Source: Kitasatospora sp. SUK 42 | Lineage (GTDB): Bacteria; Actinomycetota; Actinomycetes; Streptomycetales; Streptomycetaceae | NCBI RefSeq assembly: GCF_015776785.2 | Contig: NZ_LFMD02000003.1 | Span: 108,506-172,505 of the forward strand | Length of the DNA: 64,000 nucleotides | Direction: 5' to 3' | Part shown: positions 49,176-57,089 of the stretch, in pieces | Position numbering within the stretch: position 1 is the first letter of the stretch | How the letters are laid out: each line of letters starts with the position of its first letter | Position numbers and translations under genes: made by a program | Notes under the pieces: model-generated | What the model was told of the DNA's origin: nothing | Seen by the model: the letters and a program-made list of their open reading frames with translations, nothing else | The model's database searches: none

Positions 49176-51146
49176 ATGGCAATCGGACGACGGCAACTCC
49201 TCACCTCCCTCGCGCTGACCGCCCTCGCCGCACCCGTCCTGGCCAAGGGGACCGCGACCCGCGCCTCCGCGGCCACGGGTACGGGTACGGGTACGGGTAC
49301 GGGTACGGGTACGGCCGCACGTATGGCCGCCGGCTCCGGGCCGCTGTTCATGCAGGTCGTCGCCCACGAGGACGACGACATCCTGTTCATGAACCCGGAC
49401 CTGTCCAACGCCCTCGGCGACGGCACGCCGTCCGTCACGGTGTTCGTCACCGCCGGGAACATCACCGGTGACCCGTGCGTGGGCGGCTGCTGGGACCCCG
49501 CCGGCGACCCACTGCGCACCTGGAACCGCCAGATGGGCGCCGTCAACGCCTACTCCCGGATGACCGGGGTCGGCGACAACGACCCGGCGACCGACGAGAT
49601 CGGGCACTGGACGGTCGAGGCGTGGACGGTCGCGGGCAAGCAGGTCGAGCGGTACATGCTCAAGGACCGGCCGGTGCACCTGATCTTCCTCAACCTGCAC
49701 GACGCCGGGCTCGCCAACGTGCTGAACGGCGGCACCGACACCACGGTCGTCCCGAAGGACAGCCCGCTGTCCGGGCCGTCGACCTACACGGCGGCGGACG
49801 TCGTCGAGGTACTGCGGCAGATCATGGTGACGTACCAGCCGACCGTGCTCCGGGCCCAGGACGAACTCCCGGACACCCGCTACAAGGACGACCACTCGGA
49901 CCACATCTCCGCCGCGAAGTTCGCGGGCGTGGCGGCGAGCCAGTACGGCGGCTCGCTGATCCAGGTGAACTACCGGGACTACAACATCAGCGACTGCCCG
50001 GTGAACCTCGACCCGGCAACGGTCGACGCCAAGGGCGTGTTCGTCTCCGAGTACGCCAGCCACGACCACTCGGGGAACTACGAAACCGCCTGGTTCTCCC
50101 GGATGTACTACCGCTGGTCGCGGGGCACCTCCTGGGCCGGGCTGAACCAGGACGGCCGGCCGCAGGTCTTCGTCGTCCGGGCGGGCTCCCTCTACACGTA
50201 CTGGCGCCAGGGGGACGGCAGTTGGGGCGGCCCGGCACCGTTCGCCGACCCGGGCGGGCGGCTGGCGCCGAGCATAGCCGTCGGCACCAACGCGGACGGC
50301 CGGATGGAGGTCTTCGCCCGCCGCCTCACCGACCACCACATCGTCTCCGTCCCGCAGACCACGCCCAACGGCGTGTGGCGGGACAGCTGGGCCGACCTCG
50401 GCAACCCCAACGCCGGGCTCAACAACGCGGGCCAGGTCGGCGTGCCCGCGGTGGTCGCCTCCCAGGACGGCCGGCTGGAGCTCTTCCTCAAGAACGGCGG
50501 CGGCGGCCTCAGCGCGATCCGGCAGACCAGCCCGAACGGCGCCTGGACGACCACCTGGGATGACCTGCACGGCACCGACATCCAGGACCCGGTCACCGCG
50601 ATCCGCAACGGCGTCGGGAGGATCGAGGTCTTCGCCAGCACCCGCGACGGGGTCGTCAACTGGTGGCAGACCGCTCCGAACGACGCCATCAACGGCCCGG
50701 GGCCGATCCCGAACTCCCGGCCGGCCAGCCCGCCCAAGGCCGCGCTCGACCAGGACGGCCGCATCGAACTCGCCTATCGCGAGGCCGGCACCGGCGCGAT
50801 GCTCGTCAGCTACCAGACCCAGCCGGGCGGACCGTGGAGCCAGTCCCCGGCACCCCTCGGCGGCCACAAGGGCGTGGGCGAGCCGGCGATGGCCAACCTC
50901 GGCGGGCGGGTCGTCCTGTTCGAGCGCAACGGCGGCGGCGGCGTCAGCACCACCGCCCAGACCGCCCCGAACGCCGGCTACGGCGCCTGGCAGGACCTCG
51001 GCGGCACCGTCCTCGACTACCCGACCACGATCGTCGACGGCGGCGGCGTCCTGTACGTGTTCGCCATCGGCACGGACGGCCGCGTCTACTACCGCACGGG
51101 CACGACGCCCACCAACCTCGGCGGCTGGCAGGGCATGCCCCTGTGA
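49176..51146 (+). CDS. Secreted PIG-L family deacetylase with C-terminal beta-propeller
   Basis: The 656-residue protein has a twin-arginine-type signal (AIGRRQLLTSLALTALAAPV), a Thr-Gly repeat linker, then a GlcNAc-type de-N-acetylase domain with zinc motif AHEDDD near 64 and second motif DDHSDHIS near 240. From about 320 to the end there are repeated WW/propeller-like blades (LYTYWRQGDGSWGG, LSAIRQTSPNGAWTT, VNWWQTAPNDA). GAGGGG lies 7 bases before this ATG; an ATG at 49161 is less likely. It probably deacetylates an extracellular glycan. Confidence 0.88.
   Translation: MAIGRRQLLTSLALTALAAPVLAKGTATRASAATGTGTGTGTGTGTAARMAAGSGPLFMQVVAHEDDDILFMNPDLSNALGDGTPSVTVFVTAGNITGDPCVGGCWDPAGDPLRTWNRQMGAVNAYSRMTGVGDNDPATDEIGHWTVEAWTVAGKQVERYMLKDRPVHLIFLNLHDAGLANVLNGGTDTTVVPKDSPLSGPSTYTAADVVEVLRQIMVTYQPTVLRAQDELPDTRYKDDHSDHISAAKFAGVAASQYGGSLIQVNYRDYNISDCPVNLDPATVDAKGVFVSEYASHDHSGNYETAWFSRMYYRWSRGTSWAGLNQDGRPQVFVVRAGSLYTYWRQGDGSWGGPAPFADPGGRLAPSIAVGTNADGRMEVFARRLTDHHIVSVPQTTPNGVWRDSWADLGNPNAGLNNAGQVGVPAVVASQDGRLELFLKNGGGGLSAIRQTSPNGAWTTTWDDLHGTDIQDPVTAIRNGVGRIEVFASTRDGVVNWWQTAPNDAINGPGPIPNSRPASPPKAALDQDGRIELAYREAGTGAMLVSYQTQPGGPWSQSPAPLGGHKGVGEPAMANLGGRVVLFERNGGGGVSTTAQTAPNAGYGAWQDLGGTVLDYPTTIVDGGGVLYVFAIGTDGRVYYRTGTTPTNLGGWQGMPL
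49275..49310. repeat. Hexanucleotide repeat ACGGGT x6 within the PIG-L gene
   Basis: Six exact ACGGGT units encode a (Thr-Gly)6 linker just after the signal peptide. Length change by slippage would stay in frame. Confidence 0.95.
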
Positions 51147-51200
51147 CCGCCGGTCCCGTCGGCCGGTCGGACACCCTCCCGACCGGCCGACGGGCCGGGC

Positions 51201-51265
51201 CCGTGGGAGCGCCCGTGGGAGCGCCCGTGGAAGCGCCCGTGGAAGCGCCGGTGGGAGCGCTCTCA
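51201..51265 (+). promoter_or_regulatory. Array of LacI-type half-sites ending in a full operator
   Basis: Five 12-bp tandem units (51201-51260), each containing GGGAGCGC or GGAAGCGC, run into the near-palindrome TGGGAGCGCTCTCA (51252-51265). This is one base from the CebR-type operator. A TAGGAT -10 follows at 51273-51278, upstream of the lacI-family gene, so it is probably an autoregulatory site. Confidence 0.75.
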
Positions 51266-51315
51266 CTCCGTGTAGGATGGCCACTCCCGAGAGTGAGCCA
51301 CACCGGAGTGTGATC

Positions 51316-52365
51316 ATGACCCGAACTGACAGGCCGGGCCCCGGAGACGCCCGGTCTGCCGCGCGACCAACGGTGGAGGACGTGGCCGCCCGCGCGGGAG
51401 TCAGCCGGGGAACGGTGTCCCGGGTCATCAACGGTTCGCCCAAGGTGAGCGCCAGGGCGAGGGAGGCCGTGGAGCACGCCGTCGCCGAGCTCGGCTACGT
51501 ACCCAACCAGGCGGCACGGTCCCTGGTGACCTCGCGCACCGACGTCGTCGCCCTGGTCGTCCCGGAGAGCCTGGCGCGGCTGAGGTCGGAGCCGTACTTC
51601 GCGGACGTCATCACCGGGATCTCCGACGAACTCGCGTCGACCGACCTTCAGTTGCTGCTGACCCTGGTCCGCAACGAGGACGAGCGCGAGCGTCTGACGC
51701 GCTACCTCACCGCGCGTCGGGTCGACGGGGTGCTCCTGGTCTCGGTGCGCCAGGACGACCTGTTGCCCGACCTGCTCGAACAGCTCGGGATGCCGGCCGT
51801 GCTGGGCGGTCGCCGGTCCGAGCGCGAATCGCTGAGCTACGTCCACGCCGACAACGCCGGCGGGGCCCGGGCGGCCGTCCGACACCTGGTCGGGCGCGGC
51901 CGCACCAGAGTGGCCACCATCACGGGGCCGCTCGCCATGGAGGCGGCCGGGGCACGCCTGGCGGGGTACCGGGAGGCGCTCGCGGAGGCCGGCCTCGCTC
52001 CGGAGGACGCGCTCGTCGCCCACGGCGACTTCACCGAGGCGGGCGGCTACGCGGCGATGTGCGAGCTCCTGGCCGAAATGCCCACCCTCGATGCCGTGTT
52101 CTGCGCCTCCGACCTGATGGCCGTGGGCGCGTTCCGGGCGCTGCGCGAGGCCGGGCGGCGCGTGCCGGGAGACGTGGCCGTCGTCGGCTTCGACGACTCC
52201 GTCATCGCCCGTAGCACCGAGCCGCCCCTCACCAGTGTTCGCCAACCGACCGAGGCGATGGGGCGGTTGATGGTTCAGCTGCTGCTCGACGAGATCGCCG
52301 AACCCGGGCGGCCGCGTCGCCAGGTGATCCTTCCGACCGAACTGACGGTCCGTGCCTCGGCCTGA
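51316..52365 (+). CDS. LacI-family transcriptional regulator
   Basis: The 349-residue protein has the LacI helix-turn-helix and hinge (TVEDVAARAGVSRGTVSRVI, then PNQAARSLVTSRTDVVALVV) and a periplasmic-binding-like sensor domain with VDGVLLVS, FCASDLMAVGAFRAL and VAVVGFDDSVIA near 285. Such CebR/MalR-like repressors respond to oligosaccharides. Palindromes of the right type lie both before it (51252) and before the next gene (52481). The nearby extracellular carbohydrate enzymes are plausible targets, but no transporter is adjacent. Confidence 0.92.
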   Translation: MTRTDRPGPGDARSAARPTVEDVAARAGVSRGTVSRVINGSPKVSARAREAVEHAVAELGYVPNQAARSLVTSRTDVVALVVPESLARLRSEPYFADVITGISDELASTDLQLLLTLVRNEDERERLTRYLTARRVDGVLLVSVRQDDLLPDLLEQLGMPAVLGGRRSERESLSYVHADNAGGARAAVRHLVGRGRTRVATITGPLAMEAAGARLAGYREALAEAGLAPEDALVAHGDFTEAGGYAAMCELLAEMPTLDAVFCASDLMAVGAFRALREAGRRVPGDVAVVGFDDSVIARSTEPPLTSVRQPTEAMGRLMVQLLLDEIAEPGRPRRQVILPTELTVRASA

Positions 52366-52479
52366 AGGCCTCGGACGGCTTCGAACTGAACGTCCGTCAC
52401 GTTTCGTTGTTCCGGTATGAGCCACTGCCGCGTTTCGCGGCTGACCTGGGCATGAGGTGCTGCTACGCTCCCGATGGGT

Positions 52480-52495
52480 GTGGGAGCGCTCCCAC
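52480..52495. promoter_or_regulatory. Perfect CebR-type operator palindrome
   Basis: GTGGGAGCGCTCCCAC is a perfect 16-bp palindrome containing the TGGGAGCGCTCCCA consensus, 22 bases before the XRE-gene GTG and 12 bases after TACGCT (52463-52468), a possible -10. A LacI repressor bound here would block transcription. Confidence 0.85.
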
Positions 52496-52517
52496 GCGCC
52501 AAGATTCTGGGGGTGAC

Positions 52518-52958
52518 GTGTCGAAGGCACAACAAGGGGATTCGGCATTCGGGGGCATGCTGAGGACGCTTCGTCGTGAAGTGGGATTCACACATGAGGA
52601 ACTCGCCCGGCGTTCCCAGGTCAGTGTGAGGACGATCAGCGACATCGAGCGGGGCCGGGTGCGCCGACCACAGCGCCGCTCCGTCCAGCAGCTCGCGGAG
52701 GCGCTCGGCCTGGGGACCTCGCGATTAGAATGGTTTCTCCGTGCCGCGCGAGCCGTTCCCGGCAGCGGGCTCGATCAGCCGGACGGGAGCCGTCGCGAGA
52801 CGCCGGCCGCCGGGGAGGTGGACGAACAGCCGTCCGCGGTGGTCGTGATGGTCCTGCCGTTGACCGCGATCGGCGAGAGCAGCCCGTGCTGTCGGCGCCG
52901 CCGACGCTGTCCGCAACCCCGCCCGGTCCGGCCCCGACACCTGCGCCGGGCCGGTTGA
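52518..52958 (+). CDS. XRE-family helix-turn-helix protein, possibly truncated
   Basis: The 146-residue protein has a clear Cro/XRE domain: MLRTLRREVGFTHEELARRS, QVSVRTISDIERGRV, SVQQLAEALGLG at residues 15-70. Such N-termini usually precede NB-ARC ATPase domains in actinomycetes. Here the tail after residue 80 is short, Pro/Arg/Cys-rich and without a domain, so a deletion is likely. GGGGG lies 4 bases before the GTG. A rare TTA leucine codon occurs at 52725-52727, so translation would depend on bldA. The perfect LacI operator upstream suggests repression. Confidence 0.7.
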   Translation: MSKAQQGDSAFGGMLRTLRREVGFTHEELARRSQVSVRTISDIERGRVRRPQRRSVQQLAEALGLGTSRLEWFLRAARAVPGSGLDQPDGSRRETPAAGEVDEQPSAVVVMVLPLTAIGESSPCCRRRRRCPQPRPVRPRHLRRAG

Positions 52959-53211
52959 CAGCCGTCACGTGCGGCGGGCAGGCGCCGGCGGCCACGAGGA
53001 CGCCGAACGCGTACGCCCGCCCCACCAGCGCCGTCCGGTTGGGGACGCGCCACCGGCGGCTGAGCCGGGCGAGGTGGTGGTTGACGCCGTCCGCGGTCAG
53101 GCCGACCTCCCTGCCGATCCGGGCGGTGGTGTCACCCCAGGCGGCCGCGGGCCGACACCCACACCGAGCGCTGGTCCGACCCGAGCCCGTGATGGTTGCC
53201 CATGACCACAA
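52636..53211 (-). CDS. LuxR-type HTH frame antisense to the XRE tail
   Basis: The minus-strand frame contains TARIGREVGLTADGVNHHLA then RLSRRWRVPNRTALVGRAYA. This is a good LuxR/GerE-like recognition region (residues about 30-70) of the type in small LuxR-like regulators. Its 3' half overlaps the XRE gene on the other strand and is low-complexity, and the start is unclear; a better N-terminus (MGNHHGLGSDQRSV) lies in another frame. It is probably the remnant of a frameshifted LuxR-like gene, with real homology only at about 52980-53140. Confidence 0.35.
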   Translation of the reverse strand: MWSWATITGSGRTSARCGCRPAAAWGDTTARIGREVGLTADGVNHHLARLSRRWRVPNRTALVGRAYAFGVLVAAGACPPHVTAVNRPGAGVGAGPGGVADSVGGADSTGCSRRSRSTAGPSRPPRTAVRPPPRRPASRDGSRPADRARCRERLARHGETILIARSPGRAPPRAAGRSGAVVGAPGPARCR

Positions 53212-53505
53212 CTCCTGGGAACCAGGCTCGGGTCGCGGTGCGGCTCTCGCAGTTCAGTGGGTGCTACGCGGTGGCGTAGCGACGGTCCGACCCCGGCCAA
53301 CCGTCACTTCATGGTGGGATGCCGGCCTTGGAAGTTCGCCCTCCGGATTCGCCTCGATGGCACTGGTTCGAACGACGAAGGCGTCACCTGGACGCGCACC
53401 GGCGAGGACAGTTACACCGTCCGGGCAGGCACAGCGGCTGTCGTCGACCTTGAGGGACTTCCAGTCGAACCGCTCGCATTGGCCGTGCGTGTCGAGGACG
53501 GCTCC
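53212..53505. other. Region without an assignable gene
   Basis: A plus-strand frame reads FALRIRLDGTGSNDEGVTWT followed by RTGEDSYTVRAGTAAVVDLE with ordinary-looking amino-acid composition, unlike a shadow. It has no start or ribosome site and runs into antisense of the sigma-factor gene. It may be a remnant of a small conserved hypothetical gene. Confidence 0.3.
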
Positions 53506-54348
53506 TCACCGACGCCGGACCGGGCGCCGGCCTCGCCGCGCGGCCTCGGGGCTCGGGGCGGTCGGCGCCGCCTCCACCGCGCAGTGGTTGGCGCGGTCGG
53601 CCTCCCCCGCCACCCGGGCGCAGCCCTCGCAGTTCTCCAGGTGCCGGGCCGGTTCGGGGCCGCGCCGTCGGCCGGGGCACCGGATGGCCTCGGCCCTGCG
53701 GGCGATGAAGTAGCGGCACGCCGGCTCGGCCGCCTCGTCCACGTCCTCGCGCAGGTAGGCCTCGCGCAGTCCCTCCCGGGCCCGCGCGGCGAGGGAGCGC
53801 ACTCCGCTCGGTGTCATCCCCATCCGTTGCGCGACGGCGGCCGCCGGCTCCCCCTCCACGACGGTGAGCCAGAGGAGCGCCTGCCACCGCTCGGGAAGGG
53901 AGCGGTAGGCCCTGGTGACCAGGGCGGTCTCCTCGGTGGCGAGCAGCGCGGCCTCGGTCTCCGCGTCCCCGGCAAGGTGTTCGACCCAGGTCTCGAAATC
54001 CTCCGGCAGCAACACGCGCCGGGCGAAGTGCCTGCTCCACTCCATCGCGGTGCGGCGGACACAGGCCATCAGGTAGGGACGCCAGGCGTGGCGCGGTCCG
54101 TGGCCACGCGCCACCGACATGTACGTACGGGCGTAGGCCTCGGCGGCGAGGTCCTGCGCGGTCTGCGGGTCACGGCAGTAGCTGCGCGCGTAAGCCAGCA
54201 CCGCGCCGTGGTGGCGGGTGAAGGCCTCGGCCATCACCTCTCCTACACGGGAGGTGTCGGTGGCGGTCGTGGCGGGAAGGACCGCGGAGAGCTCGACGTC
54301 GCTCAAGGTACTCAGACCCAGTCCGTAGTCGTCGGAACGCACGGTCAA
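53506..54348 (-). CDS. ECF-type RNA polymerase sigma factor with C-terminal Cys/His motif
   Basis: The 280-residue protein has region 2 (FTRHHGAVLAYARSYCRDPQ, WRPYLMACVRRTAMEW) and region 4 with its helix-turn-helix (LPERWQALLWLTVVEGEPAA, VAQRMGMTPSGVRSLAARAR). The C-terminal 80 residues carry HLENCEGC, like the zinc-binding anti-sigma start, suggesting a built-in redox- or zinc-sensing tail. The TTG at 54348 follows AGGAG by 6 bases and was preferred; the frame stays open far upstream without domain content. No separate anti-sigma gene is adjacent. Confidence 0.82.
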   Translation of the reverse strand: MTVRSDDYGLGLSTLSDVELSAVLPATTATDTSRVGEVMAEAFTRHHGAVLAYARSYCRDPQTAQDLAAEAYARTYMSVARGHGPRHAWRPYLMACVRRTAMEWSRHFARRVLLPEDFETWVEHLAGDAETEAALLATEETALVTRAYRSLPERWQALLWLTVVEGEPAAAVAQRMGMTPSGVRSLAARAREGLREAYLREDVDEAAEPACRYFIARRAEAIRCPGRRRGPEPARHLENCEGCARVAGEADRANHCAVEAAPTAPSPEAARRGRRPVRRR

Positions 54349-54969
54349 TGTGTTCTCCTCAGGTCTGGTTGCCCGTGACGGACAGGTCGCGCGCACCAGG
54401 GGTACGGCGGCCGCAGCACGGGGCCGGGGAAGGTCGGGCGTGGCTCGGTTGTCGGCGAGGCGGGCAGGCGCGGCACTGCACCTGGCGGCTCTTGGGTGGA
54501 CGGGCGCGGGGGCATCCGGTCGCGGCGGGCGTGACGTCGGTCGATGCCCTCGGCCTGACCGGGTTGGACGACACCGGTGCCGGACGGCTGCCGTGCCGTC
54601 GGGAGGCGGTGGAGAGTGGTCCACAGCACACCAGCCGAGCGGCGTTCGGGCAAACGTCTCCCTGCCCGCCGCCCAACCGCCCATTCCCAAACCGAATAGC
54701 GAGCGGCGCCCGTCGGGCGGTGCGCGAGGACGCCGGGTCGCTCGGCGGCCCGTGTCTTTGCAGACCCCACTGGTCCCGTCGGTCCCCACCTCACGGCCGG
54801 CGCCATGGCCATAACAGAAATGCCGGTTCGGGTTTGGCATGTTCCGAATCGGCAGCGCACCGCAACCGATGACACTGTGACGGAAGGGCGGCACCCGCCA
54901 CCGTCACCTGTCGCATCGTCAGAAAGTACTTAGCCAGGGCGTGTTCGACTCATCACCATCGACGCGACA
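54349..54969. other. Long region with no supported gene
   Basis: Frames on both strands are Arg/Pro-rich with no family motif or ribosome-binding site. It probably holds the sigma-factor promoter and decayed sequence leading to the IS110 remnant. Confidence 0.4.
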
Positions 54970-55125
54970 GGCACCGACTCGCCGAGGTGATCGCCGGCAT
55001 GCCCGGCATCGGCGAGTTCCTAGCCGCCACCGCCGGCGACATGAGCCCGCTACGGCAGCTCGGATCGCCTGGCCGGCCTGGCCGGAGTCGCGCCGGTCCC
55101 GCGACTCCGGCGGGCGGACCAGATC
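54970..55125 (+). pseudogene. IS110-family transposase remnant
   Basis: Plus-strand frames read LAEVIAGMPGIGEFLAATAG, then in another frame DRLAGLAGVAPVPR. These are the helix-hairpin-helix MPGIG block and the GLAPVPRDSG block of the IS110 C-terminal domain. The frameshift and lack of the DEDD catalytic half show it is inactive. An IS110 gene of the same family is cut by the right window end. Confidence 0.65.
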
Positions 55126-55192
55126 ACCTGAGACGTCGAGCGAATCGGACCAGATCATTTGAGACAGGGACCAGATCGTCAGAGACAGGACA

Positions 55193-55248
55193 GCGATGCC
55201 ACGGAGACTCCCGCGGGCCTGGGCCCGCGGGAGTCTCCGTGGCATCGC
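55193..55248. terminator. Perfect 27-bp hairpin
   Basis: Arms 55193-55219 and 55222-55248 are perfectly complementary with a 2-base centre, the longest perfect stem seen in the window. It lies just downstream of the leftward redox operon and should be a strong terminator, or a scar of an inverted duplication. Confidence 0.85.
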
Positions 55249-55279
55249 CACCACCCCATCGGTCAAACGCTCGCCAGGG

Positions 55280-55798
55280 TCAGTCGGCCCCGGACGGGTC
55301 GTGGGCGGTGTCATCGGTACGGTCGCCGCGATCGCCGTGGTCGGCGTGCCCGGTGTGGTCGGCGCCGCCCGTGATCACCCCGCCCAACTTCGCGTGCAGG
55401 AGGTCCGCCGTGGTGTCGGACAGGACGACCACCCACCGGTCGCCCACCAGGTACGAGCCTCCGTACGCCTCGGCCCCCGACGTCCAGGCCGTCTGGGCCC
55501 CGGTGGTCGGGAAGGTGGCGATCCAGACCTCGTCGTCGCCGAGGGTGCACAGCCCCTGGCGGAGGTCCACGGTGTCGGCGGTGATGTCGACCGGACAGCC
55601 GATCCGCTGGGCCAGGTCCTCCACCGAGGCCCGGGCGGCGTCTGCCGACGCCCGCGGCGGGGCGAGCAACCCCTGTGCACCGCCGAGCAGTTCGACGACG
55701 CCCAGGACGAGCAGGACGATCAGCGCGAGCCACTGGAGCGCGCGACGGACGGTCCTCTGCGACCGGACGGCCGCCACGGTGAAGTCCCCGGCCGTCAC
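55280..55798 (-). CDS. Membrane-anchored hypothetical protein
   Basis: The 172-residue protein has one transmembrane helix (LQWLALIVLLVLGVVELLGG, residues 22-41) after a short basic N-terminus, then an outside domain with one Cys pair (GCPVDI, LCTLGDDEVWIATFPT), ending in a His/Asp-rich tail (DHTGHADHGDRGDRTDDTAH) that could bind metal. No family recognised. Its GTG overlaps the stop of the preceding gene in GTGA, so it is the last gene of the redox operon. Confidence 0.7.
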   Translation of the reverse strand: MTAGDFTVAAVRSQRTVRRALQWLALIVLLVLGVVELLGGAQGLLAPPRASADAARASVEDLAQRIGCPVDITADTVDLRQGLCTLGDDEVWIATFPTTGAQTAWTSGAEAYGGSYLVGDRWVVVLSDTTADLLHAKLGGVITGGADHTGHADHGDRGDRTDDTAHDPSGAD

Positions 55799-56871
55799 TT
55801 ACCGGTCACCGGCTTTCCGGCGGGGTTGATGGCCGACCACAGGTTGTCCTTGCCGTTCCCGTTGGCGTCACCCTGGGCGTTGTCACCCGCGTAGGTGTAG
55901 ACGGGCTTGCAGTTGACGGACAACTGCCAGGTGCCGTCGGAGCGCTGCATCTTGCCGATCAGCTTCGGGTCCACGCCCTTGACCTGGCTCGGGTCGACGG
56001 CGGGCGCCGGCTTCCAGGTCATCGCGCACTGGCCCTCGCACAGGGAACGCATCGGCCAGGACGGGTCCTTGGCGTACTGGTACAGCGTCATGCCGCGCGC
56101 GTCCACGACGATCGAGCCGAGCTGCGGCTGGGCGGTCACGGAGACCTGGGCCCCACCCGGGGCGGGCTGCGCCGGCTCGGGCTTCGGCGCCGCACCGGTC
56201 GGCGTGTCCGACGGGTAGGTCGACGCACCGGTGGCCGCGGCGGCCGCCTTCTTGCCGTCGGGCGCCAGGGCGAACCAGGTACCTCCGACGCCCTGGCCCT
56301 TGGTGTCGCCGGCCGCGGTGTCCTGCGCGTAGCGGTAGACCGGCCAGCCGCCCAGCGTCAGCTGCTTCGATCCGTCGGCCCGCGTGACCTCGCTGATCGC
56401 GCCGGCGTCGATCCCGCTCCCCGCGGTCGTGCCGTCCGTGGAGACCGGCGGCCAGGTCTTGGCACAGCCGTCGTTGCAGGTGGACATCGGGGGCTTGGCG
56501 GTGTCCTTGTCGAACCGGTAGAGGGTGAAGCCATTGCCGTCGGTGACGACCATGCCGAGCTTGGCGTCGTTGCGCACGGTCAGCGCTCCCCCGGCCTGGC
56601 CCCCGCCCTGGCCCCCGCCCTGGCCCCCGACCGCCGACGCGCCGCTGGAGCGACCTCCGGCGGACGGCGACGCTCCGCCACCGCCGTAGGAGTCGTACGC
56701 GCCGTAGGATCCGCTGCCGGCCGGCGCGGCGTCCTGCGCGCCCACCAGCTGGTCGGAGCCCGACCCGGACGGCGTCTTCGCGCTGCTGCTCATGCTGCTC
56801 AACAGGGCCATCACCACGAGCCCGACCAGCAGCAGGCAGAGCCCGACCAGTCCGTATCGCTTCGTCAACAT
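55795..56871 (-). CDS. Membrane-anchored protein with two COG4315-type repeats
   Basis: The 358-residue protein has one N-terminal membrane helix (YGLVGLCLLLVGLVVMALLS) and a Gly/Ser-rich linker with repeated GGGQ. Two copies of the secreted-lipoprotein repeat follow: FTLYRFDKDTAKPPMSTCND with CAKTWPP near 116-140, and MTLYQYAKDPSWPMRSLCEG with CAMTWKP near 272-300. Each has a conserved Cys pair. The function of this repeat is unknown, but it is often near heme and redox proteins. AAGGAAC lies right before this ATG; the frame extends upstream without support. Confidence 0.82.
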   Translation of the reverse strand: MLTKRYGLVGLCLLLVGLVVMALLSSMSSSAKTPSGSGSDQLVGAQDAAPAGSGSYGAYDSYGGGGASPSAGGRSSGASAVGGQGGGQGGGQAGGALTVRNDAKLGMVVTDGNGFTLYRFDKDTAKPPMSTCNDGCAKTWPPVSTDGTTAGSGIDAGAISEVTRADGSKQLTLGGWPVYRYAQDTAAGDTKGQGVGGTWFALAPDGKKAAAAATGASTYPSDTPTGAAPKPEPAQPAPGGAQVSVTAQPQLGSIVVDARGMTLYQYAKDPSWPMRSLCEGQCAMTWKPAPAVDPSQVKGVDPKLIGKMQRSDGTWQLSVNCKPVYTYAGDNAQGDANGNGKDNLWSAINPAGKPVTGK

Positions 56872-57089
56872 GTTCCTTGCCTTTCCATCGGTGGAATCCG
56901 GCCTTCCGTGGATGTGCGCGTCTCCGGTGATCCCGTCCGGCGTCGAACGCCGGTCCGCGGACACGGGACGTGGATTTCAGGGTCGATAGCCCTCCGGAAC
57001 CTCTCGATCGGCCCGTCGCGGCGACGAGCGCCCCGGGCCACACGGGCCACGCTCGGGAAGGAGCGGCAGCGCCCGGAGCCGCGCCGGCC

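Noticed and set aside
54349..54894. N-terminal extension of the sigma factor to 462 residues
   Set aside because: The extra 180 residues are Arg/Pro-rich without domain content, and a well-placed AGGAG precedes the TTG at 54348.
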